A stretch of 40,405 nt of DNA from Bradyrhizobium sp. (GTDB lineage Bacteria > Pseudomonadota > Alphaproteobacteria > Rhizobiales > Xanthobacteraceae): contig NZ_JAGWUA010000019.1 in assembly GCF_028868675.1 (NCBI RefSeq), positions 1-40,405 on the forward strand. Direction: 5' to 3'. A model generated the notes under the pieces. The model had not been told where the DNA came from and did not search any database. It was given only the letters and a program-made list of their open reading frames with translations. Positions 32,320-40,405 of the stretch are shown piece after piece (position 1 is the first letter of the stretch; each line of letters begins with the position of its first letter). A program made the translations under genes and the position numbers.

Positions 32320-33117
32320 ATGACGAGATTTCCAACCTTCTTCCTGTCGCATGGCGGCGGGCCCTGGCCCTTCATGGAGGACCGGCGCGTGCAATATGCC
32401 AAGACCGCGCAGCAGTTCGCTCATATCCCCGAGTTGTTGCCGGCAAGGCCCAGGGCGGTGCTGGTGATCACCGGTCACTGGGAGGCGGACGAGTTCACGG
32501 TGTCGACCGCGGCGCATCCGCCGATGGTCTACGACTATTACGGCTTCCCCGGGCACACCTATCATCTCAAATATCCCGCGCCCGGCGAGCCCGGCCTCGC
32601 CGCCGAGGTGAGCGCCCTGTTGGCTCTCGCCGGCGTCACCTGCAGGGAGGACGCCAATCAGGGCTTTGATCACGGCACCTTCGTGCCATTGGGGCTAATG
32701 TACCCGAATGCCGACATGCCGATCGTGCTGCTGTCGCTGAAGTCGACCTACGATCCGGCCGAGCACATCAAGGTGGGACAGGCGCTCGCCTCGCTCAGGG
32801 ACGCCGGCATTTTGATCGTCGGCAGCGGTCTGACCTACCACAACATGCGCGGCTTCGGCCATCCGGAGTCGACGCCTGTCTCCTACGAATTCGAGGCCTA
32901 TCTCAACGACGCGGTGAGCCAGAGCGATCCGAAGCGGCGCAACGCGATGCTGGTCTGCTGGCAGAATGCGCCGAGCGCGCGGCTTGCGCATCCGCGCGAG
33001 GATCACCTGCTGCCGCTGATGGTGGCCGCCGGCGCCGCAGACGGCGACACCGGGCATCGCCTGTTCGTCGACGAGGTCGCGAGCGTCGCGATGGCGTCCT
33101 ATCAGTTCGGCGCCTAG
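32320..33117 (+). CDS. Class III extradiol (LigB/DODA-type) ring-cleavage dioxygenase
   Basis: A 265-residue cytosolic enzyme of the LigB superfamily, closest in style to the DODA/YgiD group. The likely metal ligands are His11 (LSHGGGP) and His53 (VITGHWE), with His118 (FDHGTFVPL) and His174 (GSGLTYHNMRGF) as ligand and acid-base candidates. The phrase HPPMVYDYYGFPGHTY is typical of this group. Members cleave catechol rings such as DOPA or act on related diols; here the substrate is unknown. The ATG at 32320 is preceded by GAGG at 32309-32312; 30 more in-frame residues to 32230 are possible but Cys-rich and unlikely. It ends 10 bases from the convergent glgA. Confidence 0.9.
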   Translation: MTRFPTFFLSHGGGPWPFMEDRRVQYAKTAQQFAHIPELLPARPRAVLVITGHWEADEFTVSTAAHPPMVYDYYGFPGHTYHLKYPAPGEPGLAAEVSALLALAGVTCREDANQGFDHGTFVPLGLMYPNADMPIVLLSLKSTYDPAEHIKVGQALASLRDAGILIVGSGLTYHNMRGFGHPESTPVSYEFEAYLNDAVSQSDPKRRNAMLVCWQNAPSARLAHPREDHLLPLMVAAGAADGDTGHRLFVDEVASVAMASYQFGA

Positions 33118-33127
33118 CTTGGCTTCC

Positions 33128-34573
33128 TCACGCCCGGCGCGAAGCGACGATATCGCGGTAGAGCGCGGCATACTGGCCGGCGCGGTTGCGCCAGGAGACA
33201 TCCGTGGTCATGCCGTTCTGCTGCAGTTTTCGCCACACCGGCTTGTCATGAAAGGCAAGGCTCGCCCTGCGCAACGCGGTCGCAAGATGGTCCGGCGTGA
33301 CCGGTCCGAACTTGAAGCCGGTCGCGGCGCTACCTTCCCCGGCATCGACCACCGTATCGTCGAGGCCGCCGACGCGCGAGACGATCGGGACCGCGCCGTA
33401 GCGCAGCGCGCAGAGCTGGGTCAGGCCGCAGGGTTCGAACCGCGACGGCACCACCAGCGCATCCGCGCCCGCCTGGATCAGATGCGCGAGGTCCTCGTCA
33501 TAGCCGATCACGACGGCGATCCGCCCCGCATGCGCGCGGGCCGCGGCCTGATAGCGGTCCTGCAGCTCGGCGTCGCCGCTGCCGAGCAGCGCAAGCTGCA
33601 TGTCTTCGCCGAGGATGGCCGGGACCGCATGGAGCAGGATGTCGAGCCCCTTCTGCCATGACAGTCGGCTGATGACGCCGAGCAGCAGCGCGTCCGGCGC
33701 GGGGTCGAGGCCGAGCTGCCGCTGCAGCGCCGCCTTGTTGGCCGCGCGGAACGGCAGGTCCTGCTCGCTGTAGCGATAGGCGATGCGGGAATCGGATTCC
33801 GGATTCCACACGGAGATGTCGATGCCGTTGAGGATGCCGCTCAGCACGTTCGATCGCTCGCGCAGCAGCCCGCCGAGGCCCATGCCGCCTTCGTCGCTCT
33901 GGATCTCCCGCGCATAGGTCGGCGATACCGCCGTGATGCGATCGGAAAATTGCAGGCCGGCCTTCAGGTAGCTGACCGCGCCCCAATATTCGACGCCGTG
34001 GATGTTGAACGATTCCGGCGGCAGGCCGATGCTGGCGAGCATCTCGTAAGGGAATTTGCCTTGATAGGCCATGTTGTGGATCGTCATCACCGTACCGGGC
34101 CGGCGGCGATGGTCGTAGTGGAGGAAGGCGGGCGCGAGTCCTGCCTGCCAGTCATGTGCATGCACGATATCGGGCACGAAGGAGGGAACGATGCCGAAGC
34201 CGATCTCGGCCGCCATCCGCGACAGCGCGGCAAAGCGCACCCCGTTGTCCGGCCAGTCCCTGCCGTCGGGCCCGAGATAGGGATTGCCGGGCCGCGCAAA
34301 CAGATGCGGCGCGTCGATCGCGAAGAGATCGAGACCGTCGGGCGATGCTGCGAGCAGGCGCACCGGCCCGCCGAAAAAATCACCCCAGTGCAACAGCTCG
34401 CTCGCCGCGGGCAGCGCCTTCAGGACCTCGGGATAGCCCGGCAGCAGCGTCCGCGTCGCGATGCCGTGCGCCGTCAGCGCCGCCGGCAGTGCGCCGGCGA
34501 CGTCGGCAAGCCCGCCGGTCTTGACGATGGGATAGACCTCCGAGGCGACCGAAAGGACGCGGATGTCGCTCAT
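33128..34573 (-). CDS. glgA: Glycogen synthase (ADP-glucose type)
   Basis: A 481-residue GT-B glycosyltransferase (GT5) that adds glucose from ADP-glucose to growing glycogen. The ADP-glucose-binding KTGGLADV is at 18-25, near the N-terminus, as in bacterial GlgA. Further landmarks are [11 protein letters not shown] and [11 protein letters not shown] in the N-terminal domain, [24 protein letters not shown], and the C-terminal [17 protein letters not shown] with the catalytic Glu. Length matches the family. The ATG (34573) overlaps the glgC stop in an ATGA, so synthase follows pyrophosphorylase by coupling. No glgB, glgX or glgP is in the window. Confidence 0.97.
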   Translation of the reverse strand: MSDIRVLSVASEVYPIVKTGGLADVAGALPAALTAHGIATRTLLPGYPEVLKALPAASELLHWGDFFGGPVRLLAASPDGLDLFAIDAPHLFARPGNPYLGPDGRDWPDNGVRFAALSRMAAEIGFGIVPSFVPDIVHAHDWQAGLAPAFLHYDHRRRPGTVMTIHNMAYQGKFPYEMLASIGLPPESFNIHGVEYWGAVSYLKAGLQFSDRITAVSPTYAREIQSDEGGMGLGGLLRERSNVLSGILNGIDISVWNPESDSRIAYRYSEQDLPFRAANKAALQRQLGLDPAPDALLLGVISRLSWQKGLDILLHAVPAILGEDMQLALLGSGDAELQDRYQAAARAHAGRIAVVIGYDEDLAHLIQAGADALVVPSRFEPCGLTQLCALRYGAVPIVSRVGGLDDTVVDAGEGSAATGFKFGPVTPDHLATALRRASLAFHDKPVWRKLQQNGMTTDVSWRNRAGQYAALYRDIVASRRA

Positions 34574-35832
34574 GCATTCAGCCTGTCGATCATCGGCTGG
34601 GTGATGAGCGAGATGCCTTGCGGCGAGGTCCGGAAGCGCTTCACGTCGAGCTCCGGATCCTCGCCGACCACGAGCCCTTCCGGAATCTGCACGCCGCGGT
34701 CGATCACGACGTTCTTCAGTCGCGCGGTCCGGCCGACGCTGACGTAGGGCAGGATCACCGCGTTCTCGACGTTGGCGTAGGAGTTGATGCGGACGCCGGT
34801 GAACAGCAGCGAGCGGCGGAGCGACGCACCTGAGATGATGCAGCCGCCGGAGACCAGCGAGGTCACGGCCTGGCCGCGCCTCGCCTCCTCGTCGTGGACG
34901 AACTTGGCCGGCGGAGTGATCTCGGCGTAGCTCCAGATCGGCCAGGCGCGGTCGAACAGGTCGAGCTCCGGCACGACGTCGGTGAGATCGATGTTGGCGG
35001 CCCAGTAGGCGTCGACCGTGCCGACGTCGCGCCAATAGGCGCTGGCCTCGCTGCCCGACCTGACGCAGGACTGGCTGAACTGGTGCGCGACCGCACGGCC
35101 GTTCTTCACGATATGGGGGATGACGTCCCTGCCGAAATCATGGTTCGAGTGCGGGTCGGCGGCGTCGCGCTTCAACTCCTCGAACAGGAATTTGGCGTCG
35201 AACACGTAGATGCCCATGCTGGCGAGCGACTTGTCGGGTTTGCCGGGCATCGGCGGTGGGTCGGCCGGCTTTTCGAGAAAGGACTGGATGACGTCGTTTT
35301 CGTCGACGTGCATGATGCCGAAGCCGGAAGATTCCGCGCGCGGCATTTCGAGGCAGCCGACGGTGACGTCGGCGCGGCTTTCGACATGCTGCTTCAGCAT
35401 CAGCTCGTAATCCATCTTGTAGATGTGGTCGCCGGCGAGCAGCACGATGAAGCGGGCGCCATGGGCTTCGATGATGTCGATGTTCTGATAGACCGCGTCC
35501 GCCGTGCCGAGATACCAGTTCGCCTCGGAGACGCGCTGGCTCGCGGGGAGGATGTCGAAACTCTCGTTGCGCTCGGGGCGGAAGAAGTTCCAGCCCATCT
35601 GCAGATGCCGGATCAGGCTGTGCGCCTTGTACTGGGTCGCGACCGCGATGCGGCGGATGCCGGAGTTGACCGCGTTCGACAGCGCGAAATCGATGATGCG
35701 CGACTTGCCGCCGAAATAGACGGCGGGCTTGGCGCGGCGGTCGGTCAGCTCGAGCAACCGGCTGCCCCGGCCGCCGGCGAGAACGAAGGCGAGCGCCTGG
35801 CGGGCGAGCGGCTCATTTCCGACGGTCCTCAT
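34570..35832 (-). CDS. glgC: Glucose-1-phosphate adenylyltransferase
   Basis: A 420-residue ADP-glucose pyrophosphorylase, the committed step of glycogen synthesis. The nucleotide-binding loop LAGGRGSRL is at 18-26, followed by [19 protein letters not shown], the glucose-1-phosphate region FLEKPADPP, and [10 protein letters not shown]-terminal beta-helix (about 310-420) carries allosteric control in the family, usually by fructose-1,6-bisphosphate, fructose-6-phosphate or pyruvate. Start ATG 35832 has GGGAGGA 5 bases upstream. An 86-residue in-frame extension to 36090 is not translated-looking. The stop overlaps glgA. Confidence 0.97.
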   Translation of the reverse strand: MRTVGNEPLARQALAFVLAGGRGSRLLELTDRRAKPAVYFGGKSRIIDFALSNAVNSGIRRIAVATQYKAHSLIRHLQMGWNFFRPERNESFDILPASQRVSEANWYLGTADAVYQNIDIIEAHGARFIVLLAGDHIYKMDYELMLKQHVESRADVTVGCLEMPRAESSGFGIMHVDENDVIQSFLEKPADPPPMPGKPDKSLASMGIYVFDAKFLFEELKRDAADPHSNHDFGRDVIPHIVKNGRAVAHQFSQSCVRSGSEASAYWRDVGTVDAYWAANIDLTDVVPELDLFDRAWPIWSYAEITPPAKFVHDEEARRGQAVTSLVSGGCIISGASLRRSLLFTGVRINSYANVENAVILPYVSVGRTARLKNVVIDRGVQIPEGLVVGEDPELDVKRFRTSPQGISLITQPMIDRLNA

Positions 35833-36088
35833 GTCATCCTCCCGCACGCCTGAAATCCCTGGTCTTCCCGCCGCCAGGGAGCCTGGAGCGAGGGATAGTA
35901 GCGGCACGGATATCAAGTCGGAAAGTAGGTTGTTGGTTGCGACGGTCATGGCGCTTCGTGCCTTCTCGGCCCCGGCCCGGCGGACCAGGCCCGACCCGAC
36001 GTGCTTCCGGCAGGCCTTTCCGATCATCTGGAAAACGTGGTAGGTTGAACGATATTTCAATGCCAATTTTTTATTTGTTGGAGCTGCC
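35833..36088. promoter_or_regulatory. Divergent spacer of glgC and a hypothetical gene
   Basis: A 256-base spacer that must hold the glgCA promoter on the minus strand. A small dyad CCAGG-GAG-CCTGG lies at 35874-35886, about 42 bases before glgC. Towards the plus-strand gene, TTGAAC (36045-36050) is followed 19 bases later by TTTATT (36070-36075) in a very T-rich tract, a possible weak promoter. Confidence 0.35.
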
Positions 36089-36529
36089 ATGGCCTGCGCT
36101 CATGAATTGTTCGGGCTTGCTCGATTGATTTCGGCCGGACTGGCTTCCTTGGCTGGGATTTTCAATCCCGCAATGCCGCGACAAGATCTCCGCGAATCCT
36201 GGCTGATGCTGTCGCCCTGCGCCGAGACCGTTTCGTTCGACGGCGCTTGGACGCTGTCGCTGCGGGAGGACGGCGCCGCCACGCTGAACAGCGACCGGCA
36301 CGGACAGCGGCTGCAGGGACGCTGGGAGCCTGTCGACGCGACGGCGCGGGCCTATCGGGTCGACGTGCTGACCTTTGGTGGCGACCTCGTCGTCGTCCCC
36401 ACGGGAGCGGGCTGCCTGCTCGGATCGGGCACCCTGAAGAACATCGATGTGCGCCATAGCTGGTTCTCGCGCGAGAAGCGCGACGGCGGCGACCTCGTCG
36501 TGTCGGTATCGCATCTGATGGCCAAATAG
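36089..36529 (+). CDS. Hypothetical protein, beta-rich
   Basis: A 146-residue protein. The first 28 residues are hydrophobic with a Cys and could be a membrane segment or weak signal ([20 protein letters not shown]). The rest is beta-rich: [18 protein letters not shown], then [34 protein letters not shown], with a Gly-Trp pattern recalling lipocalin-like or small beta-barrel domains. I do not recognise a family. GGAG 6 bases before ATG 36089 supports this start; an internal Met at residue 29 (36173) would remove the hydrophobic part. It diverges from glgC and converges on the MurJ-like gene, 22 bases apart. Confidence 0.75.
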   Translation: MACAHELFGLARLISAGLASLAGIFNPAMPRQDLRESWLMLSPCAETVSFDGAWTLSLREDGAATLNSDRHGQRLQGRWEPVDATARAYRVDVLTFGGDLVVVPTGAGCLLGSGTLKNIDVRHSWFSREKRDGGDLVVSVSHLMAK

Positions 36530-36551
36530 CCACGGCGCGCGGGAACGTTCT

Positions 36552-38207
36552 TTAATGCGGCTCCGCTGCCACGGGCTCGGCGTGCCGCCACAGCCTGTGC
36601 ACGATCACGTCACGCAGTTCGACGATGTCGCGCACGCCGAACAGATGCGCCAGTCCCGCATAGGCGGCGAGGCTGAAGGCACACAGCAACGCGGCGCGCA
36701 GCACGACCGCTGCAAAGCCGGTGCCCGGCAGGACGTGCAGGAGCGCCCCGCGCACCGCGAGGCCGAAGCCGATCGCCAGCGCCGCGGCGAGCGCCATGCG
36801 GAGCGCCGCGCCGAGCATCGCCACGCCCTCCAGGCTCTCGCCGCGCGCCGCGACCTCGCGATCGAAGCGACGGCGCTGCAACAGGCCCAGGAGCAGCACG
36901 TAGACGGTGATCGCAACCGCGCTCGCGACCGCGAGTCCGGCCGCGCCGTTCTGCTGCCGCAGGATCACGTAGAGCGGGGTCATCGCGGCCGCGACCGCGG
37001 TGCCGACCACGGTCGGCAGCCAGGTGTTGCCGAGCGCGTAGAAGCCGCGGCTGATGACGGTCTGCGCCGCCCAGCCGGCGAGGCCGAGGCAGAGGAAGCC
37101 CAGCACATCTGCGGTATGCTGCACGTCGACGGTCGAAAAGCGCCGGGCGAAAAAGCCCCAGATCAGATAGACGGCCTCGTAGCCCGCGACCGTCAGGCAG
37201 ACCTGCGCCGCAAAAGTCAGCGCCAGCATCAGCCGCACCGCGCGGCAGAGCAGGGCGTAGGCCTCGGCGACCTTGCCGGCCGCGACCAGCGCGCTGATGG
37301 TCGGATAGGAGGCAACTCCGGCCGCCATGCCGAAAATGCCGATCGGCACCTTCATCAGCGTGCGGCCGTATTGCAGGTAGGACAGCGCGCCGGCTGCGAG
37401 ATAGGAGGCCTGGTTCTTCACGATCCACTCGTCGACCACCACGATCGAGAAGCCGATCATGATCGGCAGCGACAGCGCCAGGTATCGCACGAGATCCGGA
37501 TCGCGCAGCGGCAGCACCTTGTGCCAGCGCATGCCGCGCCTGAGGCAGCCGTAGAGCGGCAGGCCGAACGGTCCCGCGATCGAGCCGGCGAGCACGCCCC
37601 AGGCGAAGCCTTCGCCGCCGAGCCCGGGAAAGCTGCTGCCGATCAGGCCGCCGACGATGATGCAGGCCGAATAGACCAGCGGCGCCATCGCCGGCAGGGC
37701 GTGCTGGTTGCGCGCCTGCAGCGCGGCCGACAAGAGGCCGCCGACTACGTGGAAGAACTGCGCCGGCAGAACGATGCGCGTCAGCCGCACCAGCGTGTCG
37801 ATCTCGGCGGCCTCGGTAAATCCGGGTGCGATCAGCGCGGCCAGCGGCCGCGCAAAGATCATCAGCGCGGCGATCCCGATCGTGCCGGCGACCGCGATGA
37901 AGTTGGCGATCGCGCTGAACGCGCGCCAGGCGCGCTCCTCGTCGTCGCGCTCGATATGCTGCAGGAAGATCGGGATGAACACGATCGACAGTGCGCCGGC
38001 CGCAAGCAGATAGTTGAGGAAGTCCGGCAGCGTGAAGCTCGCGAAATAGAGGTCGGCCTGCCGGCTCGCCCCCAGCGTCCGGCCGATGATCTGCTCGCGG
38101 ACGAGCCCCATCAGCCGGCTGAGGAAGATCGAGGCCGCCCAGAGCAGCGAGGCGATGCCGATGACGCGGATCCGGCTCGGCGGATGTGGCGGAGGAGGGT
38201 GGGACAT
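36552..38207 (-). CDS. MurJ-like (MVF) lipid-linked precursor flippase
   Basis: A 551-residue inner-membrane protein with about 14 helices and the MurJ (MviN) fold, which flips lipid-linked precursors such as lipid II. The N-terminal blocks SRLMGLVREQIIGRTLGAS (Arg31, Arg37) and ADLYFASFTLPDFL (Asp52) match MurJ, and YGRTLMKVPIGIFGMA holds the central-cavity Arg. However, the E. coli LRRIFAEGA block, which carries the essential Arg52, reads LNYLLAAGA (64-72) here, losing Arg-Arg and Glu. The protein may flip a different lipid-linked substrate or act as a MurJ paralogue, so no gene symbol is given. A Pro-rich N-terminus (MSHPPPPHPP) precedes the first helix. In-frame extension to 38333 looks untranslated. 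Confidence 0.88.
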   Translation of the reverse strand: MSHPPPPHPPSRIRVIGIASLLWAASIFLSRLMGLVREQIIGRTLGASRQADLYFASFTLPDFLNYLLAAGALSIVFIPIFLQHIERDDEERAWRAFSAIANFIAVAGTIGIAALMIFARPLAALIAPGFTEAAEIDTLVRLTRIVLPAQFFHVVGGLLSAALQARNQHALPAMAPLVYSACIIVGGLIGSSFPGLGGEGFAWGVLAGSIAGPFGLPLYGCLRRGMRWHKVLPLRDPDLVRYLALSLPIMIGFSIVVVDEWIVKNQASYLAAGALSYLQYGRTLMKVPIGIFGMAAGVASYPTISALVAAGKVAEAYALLCRAVRLMLALTFAAQVCLTVAGYEAVYLIWGFFARRFSTVDVQHTADVLGFLCLGLAGWAAQTVISRGFYALGNTWLPTVVGTAVAAAMTPLYVILRQQNGAAGLAVASAVAITVYVLLLGLLQRRRFDREVAARGESLEGVAMLGAALRMALAAALAIGFGLAVRGALLHVLPGTGFAAVVLRAALLCAFSLAAYAGLAHLFGVRDIVELRDVIVHRLWRHAEPVAAEPH

Positions 38208-38305
38208 GAGGGTGGGTCGAACCAGATCCTGATCCTGTCCTGGTCTTGCGGGTTCCTTCTTGTGCGGCGCACGCAACACAAAGCCTTGATTCAGCGCAAA
38301 GAAGC

Positions 38306-38334
38306 TTGATCGCGGCATGCGATCATTTTTCAAT
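38306..38334 (+). promoter_or_regulatory. Dyad with T-run in the leader of the Gly/Tyr-rich gene
   Basis: TGATCGC (38307-38313), loop GGCAT, GCGATCA (38319-38325), then TTTTT (38326-38330): a full intrinsic-terminator shape 32 bases before the chosen ATG. The same bases also read as TTGATC-N17-TTCAAT (38306-38334), a possible promoter with an operator-like dyad in its spacer. It is either a leader attenuator, the end of an upstream transcript, or an operator. Confidence 0.5.
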
Positions 38335-38361
38335 GAAGCAGGTCAACCAAGGAGTATGGCG

Positions 38362-38799
38362 ATGAGTACCTGGAAAACCGCAATTGCCTGCACGCTGGCA
38401 GGCGCTTTGATCGCCGGCGAGGTCCAGCAGGTCGCCGCGGCGCCGATGCCGACCAATGTCGGCGCCATGAAGGCGATCGTTTCTGACGACACCACTCAGG
38501 TGCACTGGCGCGGCGGCGGCTGGGGCTGGGGCATCGGCGCGCTCGCGGCTGGTGCGATCATCGGCGGTGCCATCGCGGGCGGCCCCTACGGCTACTATGG
38601 CGGCGGCCCCTATTATGGTTATCCTGGCTACGGTTACGGCTATGGCTACGCGCCGGCCTATTACGGCTACGGGCCGTATTATGCCCAGCCGTACCCGTAT
38701 TATCGCCGCGTCTATCGGCCGTATTACGGCTATCGCTACGGCTACTATCGGCCGTACCGGCCCTATTACCGCCACCACTACTACCGGCGCTATTGGTGA
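38362..38799 (+). CDS. Secreted Gly/Tyr-rich low-complexity protein
   Basis: A 145-residue protein: signal peptide (about 1-27, QVAAA), a short hydrophilic stretch, a Gly/Ala-rich segment with a hydrophobic core (WGWGIGALAAGAIIGGAIAG), and a C-terminal half composed almost wholly of Tyr, Gly, Pro and Arg (repeated YGYGY, PYYG and YRPYY units). Such proteins are common in Bradyrhizobium envelopes and resemble glycine-zipper plus Tyr-rich surface proteins, with unknown role. AAGGAG (38349-38354) is 7 bases before ATG 38362, which favours this start over ATG 38356 and ATG 38317; the latter lies in the leader dyad. It diverges from the MurJ-like gene. Confidence 0.85.
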   Translation: MSTWKTAIACTLAGALIAGEVQQVAAAPMPTNVGAMKAIVSDDTTQVHWRGGGWGWGIGALAAGAIIGGAIAGGPYGYYGGGPYYGYPGYGYGYGYAPAYYGYGPYYAQPYPYYRRVYRPYYGYRYGYYRPYRPYYRHHYYRRYW

Positions 38800-38833
38800 T
38801 CGCACGGGTCACGGCATTGGTTTGAGGGACGAC

Positions 38834-38855
38834 GACCGGTCGCTTGCGGCCGGTC
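38834..38855 (+). terminator. Hairpin after the Gly/Tyr-rich gene
   Basis: GACCGG (38834-38839) and CCGGTC (38850-38855) form a 6-bp stem, with further pairing inside (CG with CG around CTTG). It is followed by AGTCTCTT, weakly T-rich. It lies 34 bases past the stop and 64 bases before the oxidoreductase start. Confidence 0.45.
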
Positions 38856-38918
38856 AGTCTCTTGCGCGCCTGGCCGCTATCCTGCCCTCCTGACGCGGCC
38901 CGGGCGGAGGTGCGTTCG

Positions 38919-40088
38919 ATGACGAAGATCAGGGTCGGGTTGGTGGGCTGCGGCTTCGTCGCGGAGTTGCACATGCATGCCTACCGGCGCGTCTATGGCG
39001 TGGACGTCGAGGTCGTCGCGGTGGCCGCACGCGGCGACCATGTCGTCGACTTCGCCGGTCGCCACCGCATCCCGCGCAGCTACCGCAGCTTTGCCGATCT
39101 CGTCGCCGACCGCGCGCTCGACGTGATCGACATCTGCACGCCGCCGAATCTGCATGCCGCGATGATCGTCGCGGCGATGAGAGGCGGCAAGCACGTGATC
39201 TGCGAAAAGCCGTTCGCCGGCTATTTCGGACGCGACGGCGACAGACAGCCGGTCGGCAAGCATGTGCCGAAGGCGCTGATGTACGAGCGCGTGCTCGAGG
39301 AGATGGAGGCGACGCGCAAGGCGATCGCGGACAGCGGCCGGCTCTTCATGTATGCGGAGGATTGGGTCTACGCGCCGGCGGTGACCAAGACCGCCGAGAT
39401 CGTCAGGGCGACGAAGGACAAGATCCTGTTCATGAAAGGCGAGGAGAGCCACTCCGGCTCGCATGCCGCACACGCGGCGGAGTGGGCGATGACCGGCGGC
39501 GGCGCGCTGATCCGCATGGGGTGCCATCCGCTGTCGGCGATTCTCTATCTCAAGCAGGTCGAGGCGCGTGCGCGCGGCGAGGCGATCTCCGTTGCGAGCG
39601 TCACCTGCGACGTCGGCAACGTCACTGCCGGGCTGAAGGCGGAGGAGCGCACGTTCATCAAGGCCAATCCGGTCGATGTCGAGGATTGGGGCACGCTGAC
39701 CCAGACTTTCTCCGACGGCACCAAGGCGACGGTGTTTTCCGGCGACATGATCATGGGTGGTGTGCGCAATCTGATCGAGACCTACACCTCGGGCGGTGCG
39801 CTGTTCGCCAACATTACGCCGAACACGCATCTCGTCAGCTACCAGACCAGTGAGGAGAAGCTCGCCTCCATCTACATCACAGAAAAGGTCGACCGAAAGA
39901 CCGGCTGGCAATATGTCTGCCTCGAGGAGGAATGGACGCGCGGCTATCTGCAGGAGATCCAGGATTTCATGGAATGCGCGGCCACCGGCCGCCAGCCGCT
40001 GTCCGACCTCGCGCTCGCCTTCGAGACCATCAAGGTCAACTACGCCGGCTACTGGGCCGCGGCGGAGGGCAGGCGGGTGAGCTTCTGA
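38919..40088 (+). CDS. Gfo/Idh/MocA-family oxidoreductase with inserted loop
   Basis: A 389-residue NAD(P)-dependent oxidoreductase. The Rossmann motif VGLVGCGFVAELHMHAY (6-22) and CEKPFA (95-100, with the catalytic-site Lys of EKP) place it in the Gfo/Idh/MocA family, which oxidises or reduces sugars, inositols and related polyols. The later GGGALIRMGCHPLSAI provides the expected active-site His. After EKP there is an uncommon 20-25 residue insertion rich in Gly, Arg and Lys (GYFGRDGDRQPVGKHVPKAL), where typical members go directly into the next helix. It may be a cofactor or subunit loop. GGCGGAGG (38903-38910) supports ATG 38919. A broken gluconolactonase-like gene lies convergently downstream. 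Confidence 0.92.
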   Translation: MTKIRVGLVGCGFVAELHMHAYRRVYGVDVEVVAVAARGDHVVDFAGRHRIPRSYRSFADLVADRALDVIDICTPPNLHAAMIVAAMRGGKHVICEKPFAGYFGRDGDRQPVGKHVPKALMYERVLEEMEATRKAIADSGRLFMYAEDWVYAPAVTKTAEIVRATKDKILFMKGEESHSGSHAAHAAEWAMTGGGALIRMGCHPLSAILYLKQVEARARGEAISVASVTCDVGNVTAGLKAEERTFIKANPVDVEDWGTLTQTFSDGTKATVFSGDMIMGGVRNLIETYTSGGALFANITPNTHLVSYQTSEEKLASIYITEKVDRKTGWQYVCLEEEWTRGYLQEIQDFMECAATGRQPLSDLALAFETIKVNYAGYWAAAEGRRVSF

Positions 40089-40405
40089 ACCGCGGCGAGC
40101 CACCCTCGCTCACGAGGGCAGGACTATCGCATATGCGGATCGGCTTCTTTCGGCACATCCGCGCCACGGTGCCGTCATGCTTGGGGCCGCCGAAGCAGAT
40201 GTTGCCGCACACCTCGGGAATGCGGATGCGGCCGAGCAATTGGCCTGCCGGCGACCACGCCGTCGCTCGGCTATAGCCTGCCGCGCACCCGGCATTGCCG
40301 GAGGCCCAGACGTTGACGTCGCAGCTCACGACGTCGGTCAAGCCGACGGAAGGTCACCTATGCTGACCATCTTTTGGCGTTGCAGATGCGGTCAATTCTC
40401 GTCTA
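40089..40405. other. Terminal stretch without an intact gene
   Basis: The last 317 bases hold no open reading frame with normal coding bias on either strand. What can be seen is the minus-strand gluconolactonase-like remnant, described separately. No repeat, tRNA or insertion-sequence end was found. Confidence 0.5.
40110..40340 (-). pseudogene. SMP-30/gluconolactonase-like remnant, frameshifted
   Basis: On the minus strand, one frame reads VWASGNAGC, then GQLLGRIRIPEVCGNICFGG and PKHD, which is the C-terminal part of SMP-30/gluconolactonase proteins (NVWASG, pDGxLLGxIxxPE, NLxFGG). The similarity then moves to another frame, ending in AERSRSAYAIVLPS and a stop, which corresponds to the usual 'SLYxxxxxx' end. 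The residues between VWASG and the SPAG phrase are scrambled. At least one frameshift and other damage are needed, so the gene is broken. The family hydrolyses lactones of sugar acids, which fits a possible former pairing with the adjacent Gfo/Idh/MocA oxidoreductase. The 5' part is not recognisable to the window's end. Confidence 0.7.

Noticed and set aside
33431..33442. GGTTCGAACC resembling a tRNA T-loop
   Set aside because: It lies inside glgA in the conserved [10 protein letters not shown] codons; no acceptor or anticodon stem surrounds it.
33128..35035. A single 635-residue frame spanning glgA and part of glgC
   Set aside because: The N-terminal extension is out of frame with glgC and Arg-rich. 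The glgC stop and glgA start overlap in an ATGA, which explains two separate genes.
36555..38309. Long plus-strand frame opposite the MurJ-like gene
   Set aside because: Composition is a charged, Gln/Arg/Asp-rich mirror of a hydrophobic membrane protein, as expected for an antisense shadow.

Overview
The window reads as a chromosomal segment of a high-GC alphaproteobacterium, most likely a Bradyrhizobium or close Nitrobacteraceae relative. The reasons are the strong G/C third-position bias, the density of ABC uptake systems, a DUF3551 secreted protein, a DUF2336 protein, a Gly/Tyr-rich secreted protein, and several small proteins of a type I associate with this group. The genus is inferred from gene content. 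No rRNA, tRNA, insertion sequence, phage gene or CRISPR array was seen.

Layout, left to right. (1) 1-3154: the 3' end of ilvC, a convergent DUF2336 gene, a 556-base A/T-richer divergent spacer with several dyads, and a short-chain dehydrogenase. (2) 3367-6603: an LtaS/sulfatase-fold membrane enzyme, an LpxO-like lipid hydroxylase and a single-domain rhodanese. (3) 6798-9914: a coupled three-gene set of a secreted, membrane-anchored NEW3-domain protein, an ABC ATPase and an ABC-2 type permease. (4) 9926-12267 (minus): an osmoprotectant importer whose permease and binding protein are fused. (5) 12396-15858: a nitrate/sulfonate/NMT1-type importer (ATPase, permease, binding protein) followed by a Nudix-like gene. 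(6) 15918-21619: a good sigma70-type promoter, a complete branched-chain-amino-acid-type importer and a translationally coupled polyphosphate kinase 2. (7) 21718-26564: a DUF3551 protein, a 770-base poorly coding stretch, a TctC/Bug binding protein, a short SfcA-type malic enzyme, an RlpA-like lipoprotein and a 59-residue protein. (8) 26631-33117: a hypothetical gene, a Baeyer-Villiger-type monooxygenase fused to an HSL-family esterase, small proteins, a type-B carboxylesterase with an altered nucleophile elbow, and a LigB-type dioxygenase. (9) 33128-38207: glgC-glgA (minus), a hypothetical gene, and a MurJ-like flippase missing residues conserved in MurJ. (10) 38362-40405: a Gly/Tyr-rich secreted protein with a terminator-like dyad in its leader, a Gfo/Idh/MocA oxidoreductase, and a frameshifted SMP-30/gluconolactonase remnant.

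Most genes fall into three themes. The first is solute import (four importers or binding proteins for osmoprotectants, NMT1-type ligands, amino-acid-like ligands and carboxylates). The second is envelope biology (LtaS-like, LpxO-like, RlpA, MurJ-like). The third is storage and central metabolism (glgCA, PPK2, malic enzyme, ilvC). The parts most worth a second look are the NEW3/ABC tripartite set, the monooxygenase-esterase fusion with a substituted fingerprint histidine, the carboxylesterase with GEGSG in place of GESAG, the PPK2 coupled to an importer, and the MurJ-like protein lacking the Arg-Arg...Glu block.
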